A stretch of 64,000 nucleotides of DNA, taken from contig NZ_CP157874.1 in assembly GCF_040214835.1 (NCBI RefSeq), forward strand, positions 1,802,001-1,866,000, written 5' to 3'. The stretch is from Pseudomonas asiatica. Its GTDB lineage: Bacteria; Pseudomonadota; Gammaproteobacteria; Pseudomonadales; Pseudomonadaceae. This document shows positions 46,481 through 55,992 of this stretch, one piece after another. The position numbers and the translations under genes are program-made. Within the stretch, counting starts at the first letter, position 1; every line of letters begins with the position of its first letter. The notes under the pieces are model-generated. The model was not told where the DNA came from. It saw nothing but the letters and a program-made list of their open reading frames with translations, and searched no databases.

Positions 46481-46714
46481 TATGCACTCGGCGCTGAAAT
46501 AGGTGGCCAGATGCTACCACCACACGTTGCAATCCAGAACCCTCAGCTTTTACACGCACTCCTGAAACACCTCATGTGTGCCGACGCAGCCGACGCGATG
46601 ACGCATTACCAAAAGCGCAGGCCGATAGCAGCATCAGCGAGTTCATCTAAAAGTGTCGGCAGTTAGGCCGAATGGAAAAATGGTTGGTACGAAATTGGTA
46701 CGAAAATCGTTGGC

Positions 46715-46843
46715 TTAGGATGAAACCCCTGTAAACGTTGGGTCGGGTGAAGAACCAGCCCAATCCATCATGGGTGCAACGCTGAAGCGACGGGAAGGCT
46801 CAGGGCGCGTGGTTGCTGGGTTAGAGCCTGGGTTTGTGGTCAT
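46715..46843 (-). pseudogene. dusA: Separated 5' fragment of dusA
   Basis: ATG 46843 begins MTTNPGSNPATTRPEPSRRF, identical to DusA at 21435, but diverges after APMMDW into island sequence and stops after 42 codons. It marks the right boundary of the island and probably represents the original chromosomal 5' end displaced by the insertion. Confidence 0.9.
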
Positions 46844-46992
46844 ATCGTTCAACGTGTCTTGTACCAAATTCAGCAATTTCGAGGGTGTTTGTAGCAAACC
46901 GAGGGCGCGACGTAGCAAAAGTCGGCGGCAGGAGATCGGTGATTGCCAGGGCAGGCGGCTAGTTTACCAAGAGAGCAGGGCATGCGTCTGGA
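46764..46992. repeat. Right 229-bp direct repeat bounding the dusA island
   Basis: Same sequence and orientation as 21356-21584, with one mismatch at 46974. Beyond it (after 46992) lies sequence that runs into a REP-like pair, consistent with the chromosome side. Confidence 0.92.
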
Positions 46993-47049
46993 AACAGATC
47001 GGATGGTCCTGCCGAGCGAGCGGGCATCTCTGCTGGCTGCTGGGACCCT

Positions 47050-47166
47050 TGTAGGAGCGGCCTTGTGTCGCGAAAGGGCTGCGCAGCAGCCCCAGGGGTT
47101 CAGCGCAGAGGCACAAATTGCTGGGGCTGCTGCGCAGCCCTTTCGCGACACAAGGCCGCTCCTACA
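47050..47166. repeat. Inverted REP-like pair (type B)
   Basis: GTAGGAGCGGCCTTGTGTCG and its inverse, with GGGGCTGCTGCGCAGCCC hairpins inside. It is the first REP after the island. Confidence 0.87.
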
Positions 47167-47189
47167 GGGGGCCGCGCTGGCAGCCCCGG

Positions 47190-48710
47190 TCAGTGGTGCG
47201 TGCTATCCACTGCGATGCTTTCGCCGGAAACCTCAATGTATCTGGCGCTGCGGTTGGCGAGGGCATAGTGGATTAGCCCGCCCAGGCTCGCGCCGAAGAA
47301 CCAGGAGAACTGCGACAGCGTATCGAACGCCGGCACCAGCGCCAGCACGATGGCGATCAGCGACGCCGGGATGAAGGCCGCTACGGCGCGCAGGTTGACC
47401 CCGCCGCGATAGTGATAGGCGGCCTCGCTGCTTTCGCTATACAGCTCCGGCAGGTTCACCCGGCTGCGGCGAACCAGGTAATAGTCGGTGACGATGATCC
47501 CGTACAGTGGGCCGAGCAGGGCGCCCAGGCCGCCGAGGAAATACACGATCACGGACGGGCTGTTGTACAGGTGCCAGGGCAGGATCAGCACGGCGATGCC
47601 GGCACTGAGCAAGCCAGCGCGGCGGAAGTTCAGCAGGTTCGGGGCCAGGTTGGTGAGTACGTAGGCCGGGGCGACGAAGTTGGCCATGATGTTCACCGCC
47701 ACGGTGACGATCAGGAAGGCCAGGCAGGCCAGCACCAGGCCGGCGGTGCTAGGGATGGCTGCAACGATCTCGGTCGGGCCCTGCACCAGTTTGCCGTCGA
47801 TGCTGAACTGCGCACCGGCGAGCACCACGGCGATCAGTGCGAAACCGAGCATGTTCACCGGCAGGCCCCAGAAGTTGCCCACGCTGATGGTACGCCGGTC
47901 CGGGCAGTTGCGGGTAAAGTCGCAGAAGTTGAGGATCATGGTGCCGTACAGCGAGACCCACAGCGCGGCGGCACCCAGTACCTTCAGCCACATCGTGGCG
48001 CCGGTCGGCGCGTTGCCGCTGGACCAGGAAATCGACAGGCCGCTGCGCCAGTACATCCAGCCCGCCAGGCCTGCGAAGGCGACTAGGATGATCGGTCCGG
48101 CGAAGGATTCGTAGCGGCGCACCATCTCCATTCCATAGGCGAAGATCGCCACCTGCACGCACCAGATGCCGAGGAAGGTGATCCAGCCCAGGGTCGACAG
48201 GCCGAGGATCGAGTTCTGGTCGTAGGGCTTGAGGTCGGGAGCGATGGCGGTGAGCAGCACGCGCAGCACTACCGAGGCGAGGTATGTCTGGATGCCGAAC
48301 CAGGCGATGGCGATTACCGCGCGGATCAGTGCCGGGATCTGCGCACCATGGATGCCGAAGCTGATCCGGCACATGACGGGGTAGGGCAGGCCGGTCTTCT
48401 GCCCCATGTAGCCGGACAGGTTCATGAGGCCGTAGATCACCAGTGCGCCGAGCGCGAAGGCTGCGAGGATCTGTGCGCCGCTCATGCCCAGGGCGAAGAG
48501 GCCGATGGCGAAGGAATAGTTGGCGATGTTGTGCACATCGTTGGTCCACAGTGCAAACAGGCTGTAGCGGCCCCAGGTGCGATTTGCCGCGCGGGTCGGT
48601 GCAAGGTCGGCACTGTAAAGGCGCGGGCTCAACTCCAACTGAGTGGGCCCAGCCGTTTCGGCAGGGAGAACATCAAGCTGGCTGACACCGGAACGTGAAA
48701 TTGACGCCAT
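47190..48710 (-). CDS. NCS1-family nucleobase/allantoin-type permease
   Basis: A 506-residue transporter with about 12 TM segments. NCS1 features are WTNDVHNIANYSFAIGLF in TM1, GLPYPVMCRISFGIHGAQIPALIRAVIAIAWFGIQTYLAS, and FCDFTRNCPDRRTISVGNFWGLP. It probably imports a nucleobase, hydantoin or allantoin; the exact substrate cannot be read from sequence. ATG 48710 has GGAG upstream. A TTGTATACAA palindrome lies 39 bases upstream of the start. The PuuE-like gene at 52690 could act on a similar compound. Confidence 0.88.
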   Translation of the reverse strand: MASISRSGVSQLDVLPAETAGPTQLELSPRLYSADLAPTRAANRTWGRYSLFALWTNDVHNIANYSFAIGLFALGMSGAQILAAFALGALVIYGLMNLSGYMGQKTGLPYPVMCRISFGIHGAQIPALIRAVIAIAWFGIQTYLASVVLRVLLTAIAPDLKPYDQNSILGLSTLGWITFLGIWCVQVAIFAYGMEMVRRYESFAGPIILVAFAGLAGWMYWRSGLSISWSSGNAPTGATMWLKVLGAAALWVSLYGTMILNFCDFTRNCPDRRTISVGNFWGLPVNMLGFALIAVVLAGAQFSIDGKLVQGPTEIVAAIPSTAGLVLACLAFLIVTVAVNIMANFVAPAYVLTNLAPNLLNFRRAGLLSAGIAVLILPWHLYNSPSVIVYFLGGLGALLGPLYGIIVTDYYLVRRSRVNLPELYSESSEAAYHYRGGVNLRAVAAFIPASLIAIVLALVPAFDTLSQFSWFFGASLGGLIHYALANRSARYIEVSGESIAVDSTHH

Positions 48711-48748
48711 CGGGACTCCGTAACTCTTGTGTACTTTTATTTTTGGTT

Positions 48749-48758
48749 TTGTATACAA
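48749..48758. promoter_or_regulatory. Palindromic operator upstream of the NCS1 permease
   Basis: TTTTGTATACAAA contains the perfect palindrome TTGTATACAA, a form typical of GntR-family operators, 39 bases before the start codon. The regulator gene is not in this window. Confidence 0.55.
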
Positions 48759-48963
48759 ACAAGATTCGTACCAACCCGCCGAGCAGTTGGAGTTGGCGGT
48801 TCTCGGGCTTTTGTATCCTCTTCATTGGTCGCCGTCACATTTTATGCGAGCCTGGAGATGGGAAATTTGTACACACATATTGTGCGCATGTGTTACTGGC
48901 TGCGCCAAATATGGATACTTGTTCGGCGCCGCTGCCGGGCATCGGCAGCGAACGCCGGCTGGG

Positions 48964-51375
48964 TCAGAACGCGTACACCAACGTGGCCGTGGCGCTACGT
49001 GGGCTGCCGTACCAGCCACGTGAGCCGATCGCCGTGTAGTAGGTCTTGTCAAACAGGTTGTCGAGGTTCAGCGAGACGCTGGTTTGCGGCGTGAAGGCAT
49101 ATTGCGCCATCAGGTTGACCACGCTGTAGGCGCCTTGGGTGAAGGTCTCTTTGTTGGGGCCTGCGTTTTTCTCGTACTCCGATCCTTGCCAGCGCACACC
49201 GCCGCCCACTTTCAGTTGCGGCAGTGACTGCAGGCGGTAGCTGGTGAACAGTTTGAGGGTGTCGCGGGGCACTTCGGTGAGCAGGCGGTCGCCATCCGAG
49301 TTCTTGCTCACGGCATAGGTGTAGCTGGCCGATACTTGCCAGTCAGGCAGGATCTCGCCCGCCATTTCCATTTCGAAACCGCGGGTCTTGGTGCCGGACT
49401 CGGCCCGGTAGGCCTGGTTGCCGTCCGGCGCCTGGACGTCGCCGTCCGCCACGGCCAGGTTGTCCTGGTGCACTTCGAACACGCTGAGTGCAGCAGTCAG
49501 GCGCTTGTCCCAGAACTCGCTTTTCAGGCCCAGCTCGTAGTTCACGCCCTCCAACGGATCGATGTAGCTGCCCGATGCAGTCTGTTTGTCTTGCGGGTTG
49601 AAGATGGTGGTGTAGCTGGCATAGGCCGACCAGTTGTCGTTGATGTCGTAAACCAGCCCGATGTAAGGGGTGACGACCCCGGTTTCGCTGCGCGAGGTGT
49701 GTTTGGTTTCACCGCTCGCCAACTGCTCCTCGGTTTCGTCACGTCGCCAGTCGATCACCCGTGCGCCGGTAATCAGCGACAGGTCATCGGCCAGGCTCCA
49801 GCGCACCGAAGCCACCAGGCCGTCCTGGGTTTCGTCCAGCGCATTTTCCGTCGTCTTGTTGTGGATGGCGTCAGGTACCGGCAACGAGCCATCCCAGTCA
49901 TGGATGTTGTCGATGTCCTGCCAGGTCCACAGATGGTAGCCGTCGTTGCGGTAGTAGGCCCGGTAGTGGCTGAGCCCGACGTACGCCTGGTGCTCGCGCG
50001 ACAGCACTTCGAACGGGCCCGTAGCCGACAGGTCGAACGAGGTCTGCCGAGGTTCGCCTGCCCAACGGCCAGTCCAGGTCTGGATGCCGCTGCCATCAGG
50101 TTTGACGGTGCCGCTGGCGGCGGTGGCAAATACGTCGTCATAGCTTCGGCGACTGTGCTCAGCATTGAATTTCAGGTGCCAGCCGTTGGCCAGGTCGTGA
50201 TCCAGGGTGGTGAACAGGGTCTTGGTGCGACGCTTGTGGTAGCTCCAGTCCGAGGCCGAGTTGAACGAGCGGGAAGGGCTGAAGTGACTGCCATCGGAGT
50301 TGAACATCGGGAAGCCGTGGTTACCGGCGCCGTCGTTGTCCATTTCCTGATACTCCGCCCCCACGGTCAGCATCGTGCTGTCGGTGATGTCCCATTCCAG
50401 CACTCCATAGCCCACCTGCCGTTCCAGGGACTGGCGGTCGACGTAGCTCTGGCTGTCGGTGTTCGAGGCCACGAGGCGCCCGCGTACATTGCCGCTTTCC
50501 GACAGCTTGCCAGACACGTCCAGCTCGGTGCGGTAGGTGTCCCACGAGCCTGCTTTCAGGGTCAGCTTGCGTTGCGTTTCAAAGGTAGGCTTCTTGCGGA
50601 TCAGGTTGACGGTCGCACCGGGGTCACCGGTGCCGGACATCAGCCCCGTGGCCCCGCGTACCACCTCGACCCGGTCATACGACACCATGTCGGCAAGGTC
50701 ATCACGAAAGCCAAAGCTGTCAGGCCGGTTGAGGCCGTCGACCTGGATGGTGCCGACCTCGAAACCACGTACGTAGATATGATTGGCGTCGCTGCCGGCC
50801 GGCCCCATGCTATCGACGACCACGCCTGGGGTTTGTTCCAGTACCTGGGCAACATCGTTCAGGTTCTGGTCTTCGATCTGCTGGCGGGTCACCACGCTGA
50901 TCGACTGTGGTGTTTCGCGTGCCGAGAGGCGCAGCCCGGTTGCCGTATTGGCCGAACCTGTGGTGTAGCTGCCGGTGCCTTCGGTGGTGGCACCCAGCCC
51001 CACGCTGGAGACCGTCGTTGCAGCGAGTTCCATCGTGCCATCCTGACTCGGGCGGGCCAACATGTAGTGCTTGTCTCCCGCTTGCAGCACCTGCAGGCCA
51101 CTGCCTTGCAGCAATTGCGCGAGGCCTTGCTCCAGCTCGTAACTACCCTGCAGTCCCTCACTGCGCTGGCCAGCAATTTCTTCGTTGCTGACGCTGACAG
51201 TCACCCCGCTTGCCGTGGCGAACTGATTGATTGCGGCCCCCAGCGGCCCCGCCGGGATGCTGTAGCTGACAGGCACGGCCCAGGCATTGGCACTGGCCAG
51301 CAGCGAGCCAGAAAGGCTTGCTACCAGTGCGGCTTGGCGAATGCTGAAGGCGGGGGGAGAAAAACAGGCGGACAT
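48964..51375 (-). CDS. TonB-dependent siderophore receptor, FpvA type with signalling domain
   Basis: An 803-residue outer-membrane receptor. A signal peptide is followed by a secretin/TonB short N-terminal domain (PVSYSIPAGPLGAAINQFATASGV...GSGLQVLQ), which in FpvA-type receptors contacts an anti-sigma factor. The plug shows LRLSARETPQSISVVTRQQI and YDRVEVVRGATGLMSGTGDPGATVNLIRKKP. The barrel ends GWYGSPRSATATLVYAF with the terminal phenylalanine. No sigma/anti-sigma pair is adjacent. AGGAG precedes ATG 51375 and a Fur-like site lies upstream. Confidence 0.95.
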   Translation of the reverse strand: MSACFSPPAFSIRQAALVASLSGSLLASANAWAVPVSYSIPAGPLGAAINQFATASGVTVSVSNEEIAGQRSEGLQGSYELEQGLAQLLQGSGLQVLQAGDKHYMLARPSQDGTMELAATTVSSVGLGATTEGTGSYTTGSANTATGLRLSARETPQSISVVTRQQIEDQNLNDVAQVLEQTPGVVVDSMGPAGSDANHIYVRGFEVGTIQVDGLNRPDSFGFRDDLADMVSYDRVEVVRGATGLMSGTGDPGATVNLIRKKPTFETQRKLTLKAGSWDTYRTELDVSGKLSESGNVRGRLVASNTDSQSYVDRQSLERQVGYGVLEWDITDSTMLTVGAEYQEMDNDGAGNHGFPMFNSDGSHFSPSRSFNSASDWSYHKRRTKTLFTTLDHDLANGWHLKFNAEHSRRSYDDVFATAASGTVKPDGSGIQTWTGRWAGEPRQTSFDLSATGPFEVLSREHQAYVGLSHYRAYYRNDGYHLWTWQDIDNIHDWDGSLPVPDAIHNKTTENALDETQDGLVASVRWSLADDLSLITGARVIDWRRDETEEQLASGETKHTSRSETGVVTPYIGLVYDINDNWSAYASYTTIFNPQDKQTASGSYIDPLEGVNYELGLKSEFWDKRLTAALSVFEVHQDNLAVADGDVQAPDGNQAYRAESGTKTRGFEMEMAGEILPDWQVSASYTYAVSKNSDGDRLLTEVPRDTLKLFTSYRLQSLPQLKVGGGVRWQGSEYEKNAGPNKETFTQGAYSVVNLMAQYAFTPQTSVSLNLDNLFDKTYYTAIGSRGWYGSPRSATATLVYAF

Positions 51376-51420
51376 CCATTGGCTCCTTTCGATGGACTAT
51401 GCGGGCGCATTGATGAGAAG

Positions 51421-51440
51421 CGTATTGATAATGATAAAGC
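51421..51440. promoter_or_regulatory. Fur-like box upstream of the siderophore receptor
   Basis: TATTGATAATGATAAAGC contains GATAATGATAA, matching 11 bases of the 19-bp Fur consensus (GATAATGATAATCATTATC); the second half is weak. It is about 50 bases before the receptor start. Confidence 0.6.
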
Positions 51441-51618
51441 TTCGCATATAGGCGGCCGGATAGTTGTCCTTCCTCCTGCAGTTGTCAATCGGTGTGTTGT
51501 GTTTTGCGGGTGGGGGCAATCGATTACCCGGTGCTTGAAGCACCACTTCATGCAGAAAGCCACTCGAGTAAATCAATCTGATTTACAATTGCGTCCCTTT
51601 TGCCGAGGCTGACGTTTC

Positions 51619-52656
51619 GTGGATGCCCTGTCGCTTGTCTATGAGCACCTGACCGATTGGGTGATCACGCCCGTTACCGACCAGTTTCTCGGCATTTTCA
51701 ATTTGAACGGCCGTTTCGGGGCCTTGTTCCTTTGCATCTCCTATGGCGCAGCCTATGGCCTGTTCCGCTTCAGGAAGCAGCGCGGCCTGAGCGACGCCCA
51801 GTCGTTCTGGCAATTCATCGGCGGCGCCCGGGTACATCTGCATCCCTCGGCGCTGCTGGACTACCGCTACTACTTCGTGCGGGCCATCCTCAAGGTTGCA
51901 CTGGTGCTGCCCGTCGTCCAACTGGTCGACCCCTACATCCTGCGCTCCGGCGATTACCTGGTCTTTTTCAGCAACCTCTGGGGCGCGCGCCCGCGCCTGG
52001 GCGAGAACCTTGCACTGTCCCTGCTCTATGGGTTGGGGGTGTTCCTGCTCAAGGACTTCATCCATTACTGGGCGCACCGGGCCTTTCACTCCCGCTGGCT
52101 CTGGGCCTTTCACAAGGTCCATCATTCGGCGCCCGTGCTGGTGCCGGCGACAGCGAGCCGGGTGCATTTCGTGGAAAAGATCGTCGAGAAACTGAGCACC
52201 GGCATTGGCATCGGCTTCTACGCCGGATGCTTCTGGTACCTTTGCGGCGGTGAAGTCAGCCGCTACACCCTGTTCGGCGTGACCTACCTGGTGTTCATCT
52301 TCAACAGCCTGGCGGCCAACCTGCGGCATAGCCATGTCTGGCTGTCGTTCGGCCCGCAGCTGGAACATGTGTTGAACAGCCCGGCCCAGCACCAGATCCA
52401 TCACAGTGATGCCCCGCGCCATTTCAACCGGAACTTCGGCACCAACCTGTCCCTCTGGGACTGGATGTTCGGCACGCTCTATGTCACTACATCAACGCCC
52501 GAAAGCATCCGCTTCGGCACCGGTGAGCAGGACCACCAGCGTTACCTGACGGTCTATAGCCTGATCGTCACGCCCTTTGTCGAAACTGGCCGTAAGGTCC
52601 TGATGAAATGCCAGCGCAAGGCTGTGCTCGGCGCGTCCGGCAGGGCGGGTCGTTAG
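51619..52656 (+). CDS. Sterol desaturase / fatty acid hydroxylase family membrane protein
   Basis: A 345-residue membrane di-iron enzyme. The histidine motifs are DFIHYWAHRAFH, HKVHHS and HQIHHSDAPRHFNRNFG. Several hydrophobic segments are present (ISYGAAYGLF, LVVQL-like stretches, LSLLYGLGVFLLKDF). Substrate is unknown. The start is GTG 51619, in frame with no nearby ATG upstream. It is divergent from the siderophore receptor, with the Fur-like site in the shared gap, so iron control is possible. Confidence 0.88.
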   Translation: MDALSLVYEHLTDWVITPVTDQFLGIFNLNGRFGALFLCISYGAAYGLFRFRKQRGLSDAQSFWQFIGGARVHLHPSALLDYRYYFVRAILKVALVLPVVQLVDPYILRSGDYLVFFSNLWGARPRLGENLALSLLYGLGVFLLKDFIHYWAHRAFHSRWLWAFHKVHHSAPVLVPATASRVHFVEKIVEKLSTGIGIGFYAGCFWYLCGGEVSRYTLFGVTYLVFIFNSLAANLRHSHVWLSFGPQLEHVLNSPAQHQIHHSDAPRHFNRNFGTNLSLWDWMFGTLYVTTSTPESIRFGTGEQDHQRYLTVYSLIVTPFVETGRKVLMKCQRKAVLGASGRAGR

Positions 52657-52689
52657 CTGATCCCGTGTTTGTTGCGAACGACTGACCGC

Positions 52690-53583
52690 TCAGGCGGGGA
52701 ACTGGGCTATCCAGTGCCTGGCAATCTCTTCGCGCCGGCAGACCCACACCCCGTCGTGGCCCTGCACGTAATCGAGAAAGCGCGCCAGCGCCATCGCACG
52801 ACCAGGATGGCCACTGATCCGCCCATGCAGGCCCACGCTCATCATCTTCGGGTGGTGCGCGCCCTCCTGCCACAACAGGTCGAAAGCATCCTTCAGCAGC
52901 CGGAAGAAGTCTTCACCGCAGGCGAAGCCATTGGGCAGCAGATAGCGGGCGTCGTTGTTGACCAGTGTGTACGGAATCACCAGGTGGGCGGGCGAGCCTG
53001 GGAGCCAGTAGGGCAGATCATCGTTGTAGGCATCCGAGCTATAGAGAAACCCACCTTCCTCACGCAACAGGCGGCGGGTGTTCTGGCTGACCCTGCCTGT
53101 ATACCAACCTACGGGGCGTTTACCGCAGATCTGCTCGATCATGTCGATGGTGAGGCGGATATGGCGCCGCTCCTGGTCTTCAGGCATGTCGCGATAGTCC
53201 AGCCAACGGTAGCCATGCCCGGCAATCTCATGCCCGGCGGCGCATAGCGCATGGCCAATCGCCGGGGTCAGTTCCAGTGCTCGGCCAACGGCAAAGGCGG
53301 TCAGCGGCAGGCCCCTGGCGCCGAACAGCTCCAGAATGCGCCATACACCTGCGCGCGATCCGTATTCGTACATGCCCTCGACGCTCAGGTCCGGTTCCCC
53401 CACACGCGGCGGGCGGCCCGGTAGCTCATGAAGCCAGGCCTCCGACTGTGCGTCACCATTGAGCATGCATGACTCCGCACCCTCTTCGATGTTGAGTACG
53501 AACTGGACCGCGACGCGCGCCCCACCGGGCCATCGCGGGTGGGGTGGGTTGCCGCCATAACCGATCAGGTTGCGAGCGGACAT
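52690..53583 (-). CDS. PuuE-type polysaccharide deacetylase / allantoinase-like protein
   Basis: A 297-residue NodB-homology protein. It opens NLIGYGGNPPHPRWPGGARVAVQFVLNIEEGAES and has GYRWLDYRDMP, YTGRVSQNTRRLLREEGGFLYSSDAYNDDLPYW, all close to PuuE allantoinase of Pseudomonas. PuuE itself hydrolyses allantoin without metal. This could be a paralog acting on another amide. Its ATG overlaps the TGA of the preceding acetyltransferase gene (TGATG). Confidence 0.82.
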   Translation of the reverse strand: MSARNLIGYGGNPPHPRWPGGARVAVQFVLNIEEGAESCMLNGDAQSEAWLHELPGRPPRVGEPDLSVEGMYEYGSRAGVWRILELFGARGLPLTAFAVGRALELTPAIGHALCAAGHEIAGHGYRWLDYRDMPEDQERRHIRLTIDMIEQICGKRPVGWYTGRVSQNTRRLLREEGGFLYSSDAYNDDLPYWLPGSPAHLVIPYTLVNNDARYLLPNGFACGEDFFRLLKDAFDLLWQEGAHHPKMMSVGLHGRISGHPGRAMALARFLDYVQGHDGVWVCRREEIARHWIAQFPA

Positions 53584-54455
53584 CAGCCCAGCTCGAAGGT
53601 CGTGACGGCGAACACACGTTCGTGTGCGATCACCGGAGGAGGGCCGAGGTACATGCGTGCGCAGCCGAAAACCTCGATCATGCCCTGTTGGCGCACAAGC
53701 GCCATCGCGGCGGGGTTATTCTCGGGGGCATCCAGAAACAGCGGGCAACCTTGCGCAAATTCTGCCAGGCGTGCGTAGAGGGCATTGGCTGCCAGGGCGT
53801 CATCGGCGAACAAGGGGCCGATCTTGTAGCCTTCCCGGCAGCGCCTTGCCACGCCATAGCCGCTAAGCCTGCCCTCGCGGCGGCAACCCACGGCAAGTGC
53901 ATCGGCCTGGGCTATCCACCCGCTCAGGAAGGCTGCGCGCGCGGCAGGGAAGCAGGTGCGGTCGTAATCGACCACCTCATCGAACGGGAAGGTGGTCAAC
54001 GGGACGATGTCCTGGTTGTCTACCTGCGAGCTGGCCGGGCATCCGGTGGCCTTGGCACGAAAACGCATGTTGCGATGGGAGAAGACGAACCCACCCTTGG
54101 CGTAGTAGTCCTGCATCGCGAAGACGCCGTCCATGCCAATGCTCGCGCCTGGGCGCAGGCGGGCGAGGAGTCGCTCGCGGCGTGCGTGCCAGAGGGTATT
54201 GCCCAGGCCTTGACCGCGATACTCGGGCCGGACGATGAAAATGCCCATGAAGCCGAATTCGCCGTTGTAGGAAGTGATTGCACCGCCACCAATCAATTCG
54301 CCGCCCCGGGACGCTGCAATGAAGGCGGCAGGGTCCGTGGCCCAGAACAAATCGGCATCGTGAACGCCGGGATTCCAACCCTCACGGGCAGCCCAATCGA
54401 CGAGCTTGTCCAGTTCGGGACGGGTCATGTTGCGTATGACCAGCTGATTTGACAC
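53583..54455 (-). CDS. GNAT acetyltransferase with second C-terminal domain
   Basis: A 290-residue protein. The acetyl-CoA motif is IFIVRPEYRGQGLGNTLWHARRERLL in the first GNAT domain. A second half (GYGVARRCREGYKIGPLFADDALAANALYARLAEFAQG) matches the YitH/HolE-type C-terminal domain. GTG 54455 (VSNQLVIRNMTRPEL) with GGGGAA upstream is preferred; ATG 54494 is an alternative. It is coupled to the PuuE-like gene downstream. Confidence 0.85.
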   Translation of the reverse strand: MSNQLVIRNMTRPELDKLVDWAAREGWNPGVHDADLFWATDPAAFIAASRGGELIGGGAITSYNGEFGFMGIFIVRPEYRGQGLGNTLWHARRERLLARLRPGASIGMDGVFAMQDYYAKGGFVFSHRNMRFRAKATGCPASSQVDNQDIVPLTTFPFDEVVDYDRTCFPAARAAFLSGWIAQADALAVGCRREGRLSGYGVARRCREGYKIGPLFADDALAANALYARLAEFAQGCPLFLDAPENNPAAMALVRQQGMIEVFGCARMYLGPPPVIAHERVFAVTTFELG

Positions 54456-54749
54456 CGCAAAGTTCCCCGGTCGATAACAGGGCGGATGGTTCATCGTTAC
54501 TCTGAACCCTTTGGGTATAGCTTCAACACGAGTATTGATCCAGGCCGTTACGACGCCTGCAGAACAGGCTCGTCGCCATTGAATGGTCCTGAGAGCCAGG
54601 GGTAGCTGTCGACCGATGCGAGTAAAAAGTCCTCAACCTATACTGACGCTTGAAAAGCGCCTTATATACGCATTGCAGGCCCTCCTTGCAGGGCAAGCGC
54701 ATTGCCGTGAATTGCTCCAGCACTGCCACTTTTAGGTGAGTCGTTGATC

Positions 54750-55610
54750 ATGGATGAAGTCACTACCATGCCCGCGGATGATGTACCTGAACTTCAACCT
54801 GTGGTGCAGCGCAAGCTCGGACGCTGTCTGTTGCGTTTGCAACAATACGAACAGCTGCTGAAAGTCATAGTCGCGCATGCTGAGTTGAGCGGCCCTGTGG
54901 ATCGGCTGCATGCCATCCGTGAGCAGAAGATCGCACGTACCAAGAAAAAAACCATGGGCATGTTGGTCGGGATGTTGGCCGACAGCTTTCTGGTCCAGTC
55001 GCCCCAAAATGAAGAGTCAGAGACGGAAGCCGATGCTGGTGACCAGATCGGGTTCAGCTATCGAAACCAGTTGAAAATGCCAGTCGAGCACTATGAGGCA
55101 ACGAAGGTGGCTACCAAGGCGTTGGTCGACCTGCGTAACAAGCTGGTTCACCACTTCATTGAGCATTTCGATCTCTGGTCAGAGTCAGGCTGCCAGGCTG
55201 CGGATGGTTATCTGGAGGAAAGCTACCAAACCATCAATCGGCATTGTTTGAACCTGCGATGTTGGGCCAGAACCATGGGCGAGGCACAAGTTAAATTGGC
55301 TTCGTTTATACAGAGCCAGGCATTTGCAGATGCGCTCGACGGCATACGGGAGGACGGCTCGGTCGATTGGCTTGGCTGTGGGATCTGCTCCTGTTTACGT
55401 GAGGCAGAAGCCAAGCTTGCCGAAGGTGGCTGGACTCGACTGGAAGCAGCGATCCGCTGGATTAGTGATACCTATCCAGAGCAGTCGCCCAAGCGCTACG
55501 GTTGCAATCGCTGGAGGCATGTCCTGCACGAATCACGGCAGTTCGAAATACGAAAATCCCAAGCTGATAATGAACGGACTAGCGTTTGGTATCGCAGCAA
55601 GGTCAGTTGA
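54750..55610 (+). CDS. Probable OST-HTH/LOTUS-domain protein
   Basis: A 286-residue protein conserved in Pseudomonas as I recall it. The N-terminal half has an ELQPVVQRKLGRCLLRLQQYEQLLK block and a central YEATKVATKALVDLRNKLVHHFIEHF helix. The C-terminus (GGWTRLEAAIRWISDTYPEQSPKRYGCNRWRHVLHES) resembles an OST-HTH RNA-binding domain. Function is unknown. ATG 54750 has AGGTGA ten bases upstream; TTG 54744 is the alternative. Confidence 0.7.
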   Translation: MDEVTTMPADDVPELQPVVQRKLGRCLLRLQQYEQLLKVIVAHAELSGPVDRLHAIREQKIARTKKKTMGMLVGMLADSFLVQSPQNEESETEADAGDQIGFSYRNQLKMPVEHYEATKVATKALVDLRNKLVHHFIEHFDLWSESGCQAADGYLEESYQTINRHCLNLRCWARTMGEAQVKLASFIQSQAFADALDGIREDGSVDWLGCGICSCLREAEAKLAEGGWTRLEAAIRWISDTYPEQSPKRYGCNRWRHVLHESRQFEIRKSQADNERTSVWYRSKVS

Positions 55611-55764
55611 AAGGGCCGCTGGATCGTCACTCTATTTGTCGGCGCGCTTAGGGACTGCTTTTGGTCGTTAGTTACCTTCCGCCAAGGGCCGCTCTGGAGC
55701 GAAAGCGGTCATCCACGACCGGCAGCTATCGACCCGTTGCTGCCGGTGAGCCGAACAGCAATCT

Positions 55765-55844
55765 TTGTGGGAGCGGGTTTACCCGCGAACACCGGCACAG
55801 CCGGTGCCATCCACCGCAGCGCCTGCATCGCGGGTAAACCCGCT
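55765..55844. repeat. Truncated REP pair
   Basis: The left unit is complete (TGTGGGAGCGGGTTTACCCG). The right unit stops at GCGGGTAAACCCGCT and continues TGGATGG instead of the expected CCCACAGG. The break marks a probable insertion point for the DNA carrying the nuclease gene that follows. Confidence 0.75.
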
Positions 55845-55992
55845 TGGATGGTAGGACTTGAAGGGAGGAGGAGGGTCGGGAGCAGCCAGTCGCGAATGGC
55901 CGCTATCGACCCATAGCGGCCGTTCGTGAAGGGCATGAATCGGCCAGAAGCGGACATTGATTTGCTCTCGCTCAAACCAGACGTCGGGCTGT

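Noticed and set aside
46424..46666. Possible C-terminal remnant of an integrase near the right end of the island
   Set aside because: The frame ends ...HYQKRRPIAASASSS, which vaguely resembles some integrase tails, but no catalytic motif is present and it overlaps the ankyrin gene start on the other strand.
49336..51612. A 758-codon plus-strand ORF opposite the siderophore receptor
   Set aside because: It lies antisense to a complete receptor and its translation shows no domain; a GC artefact.
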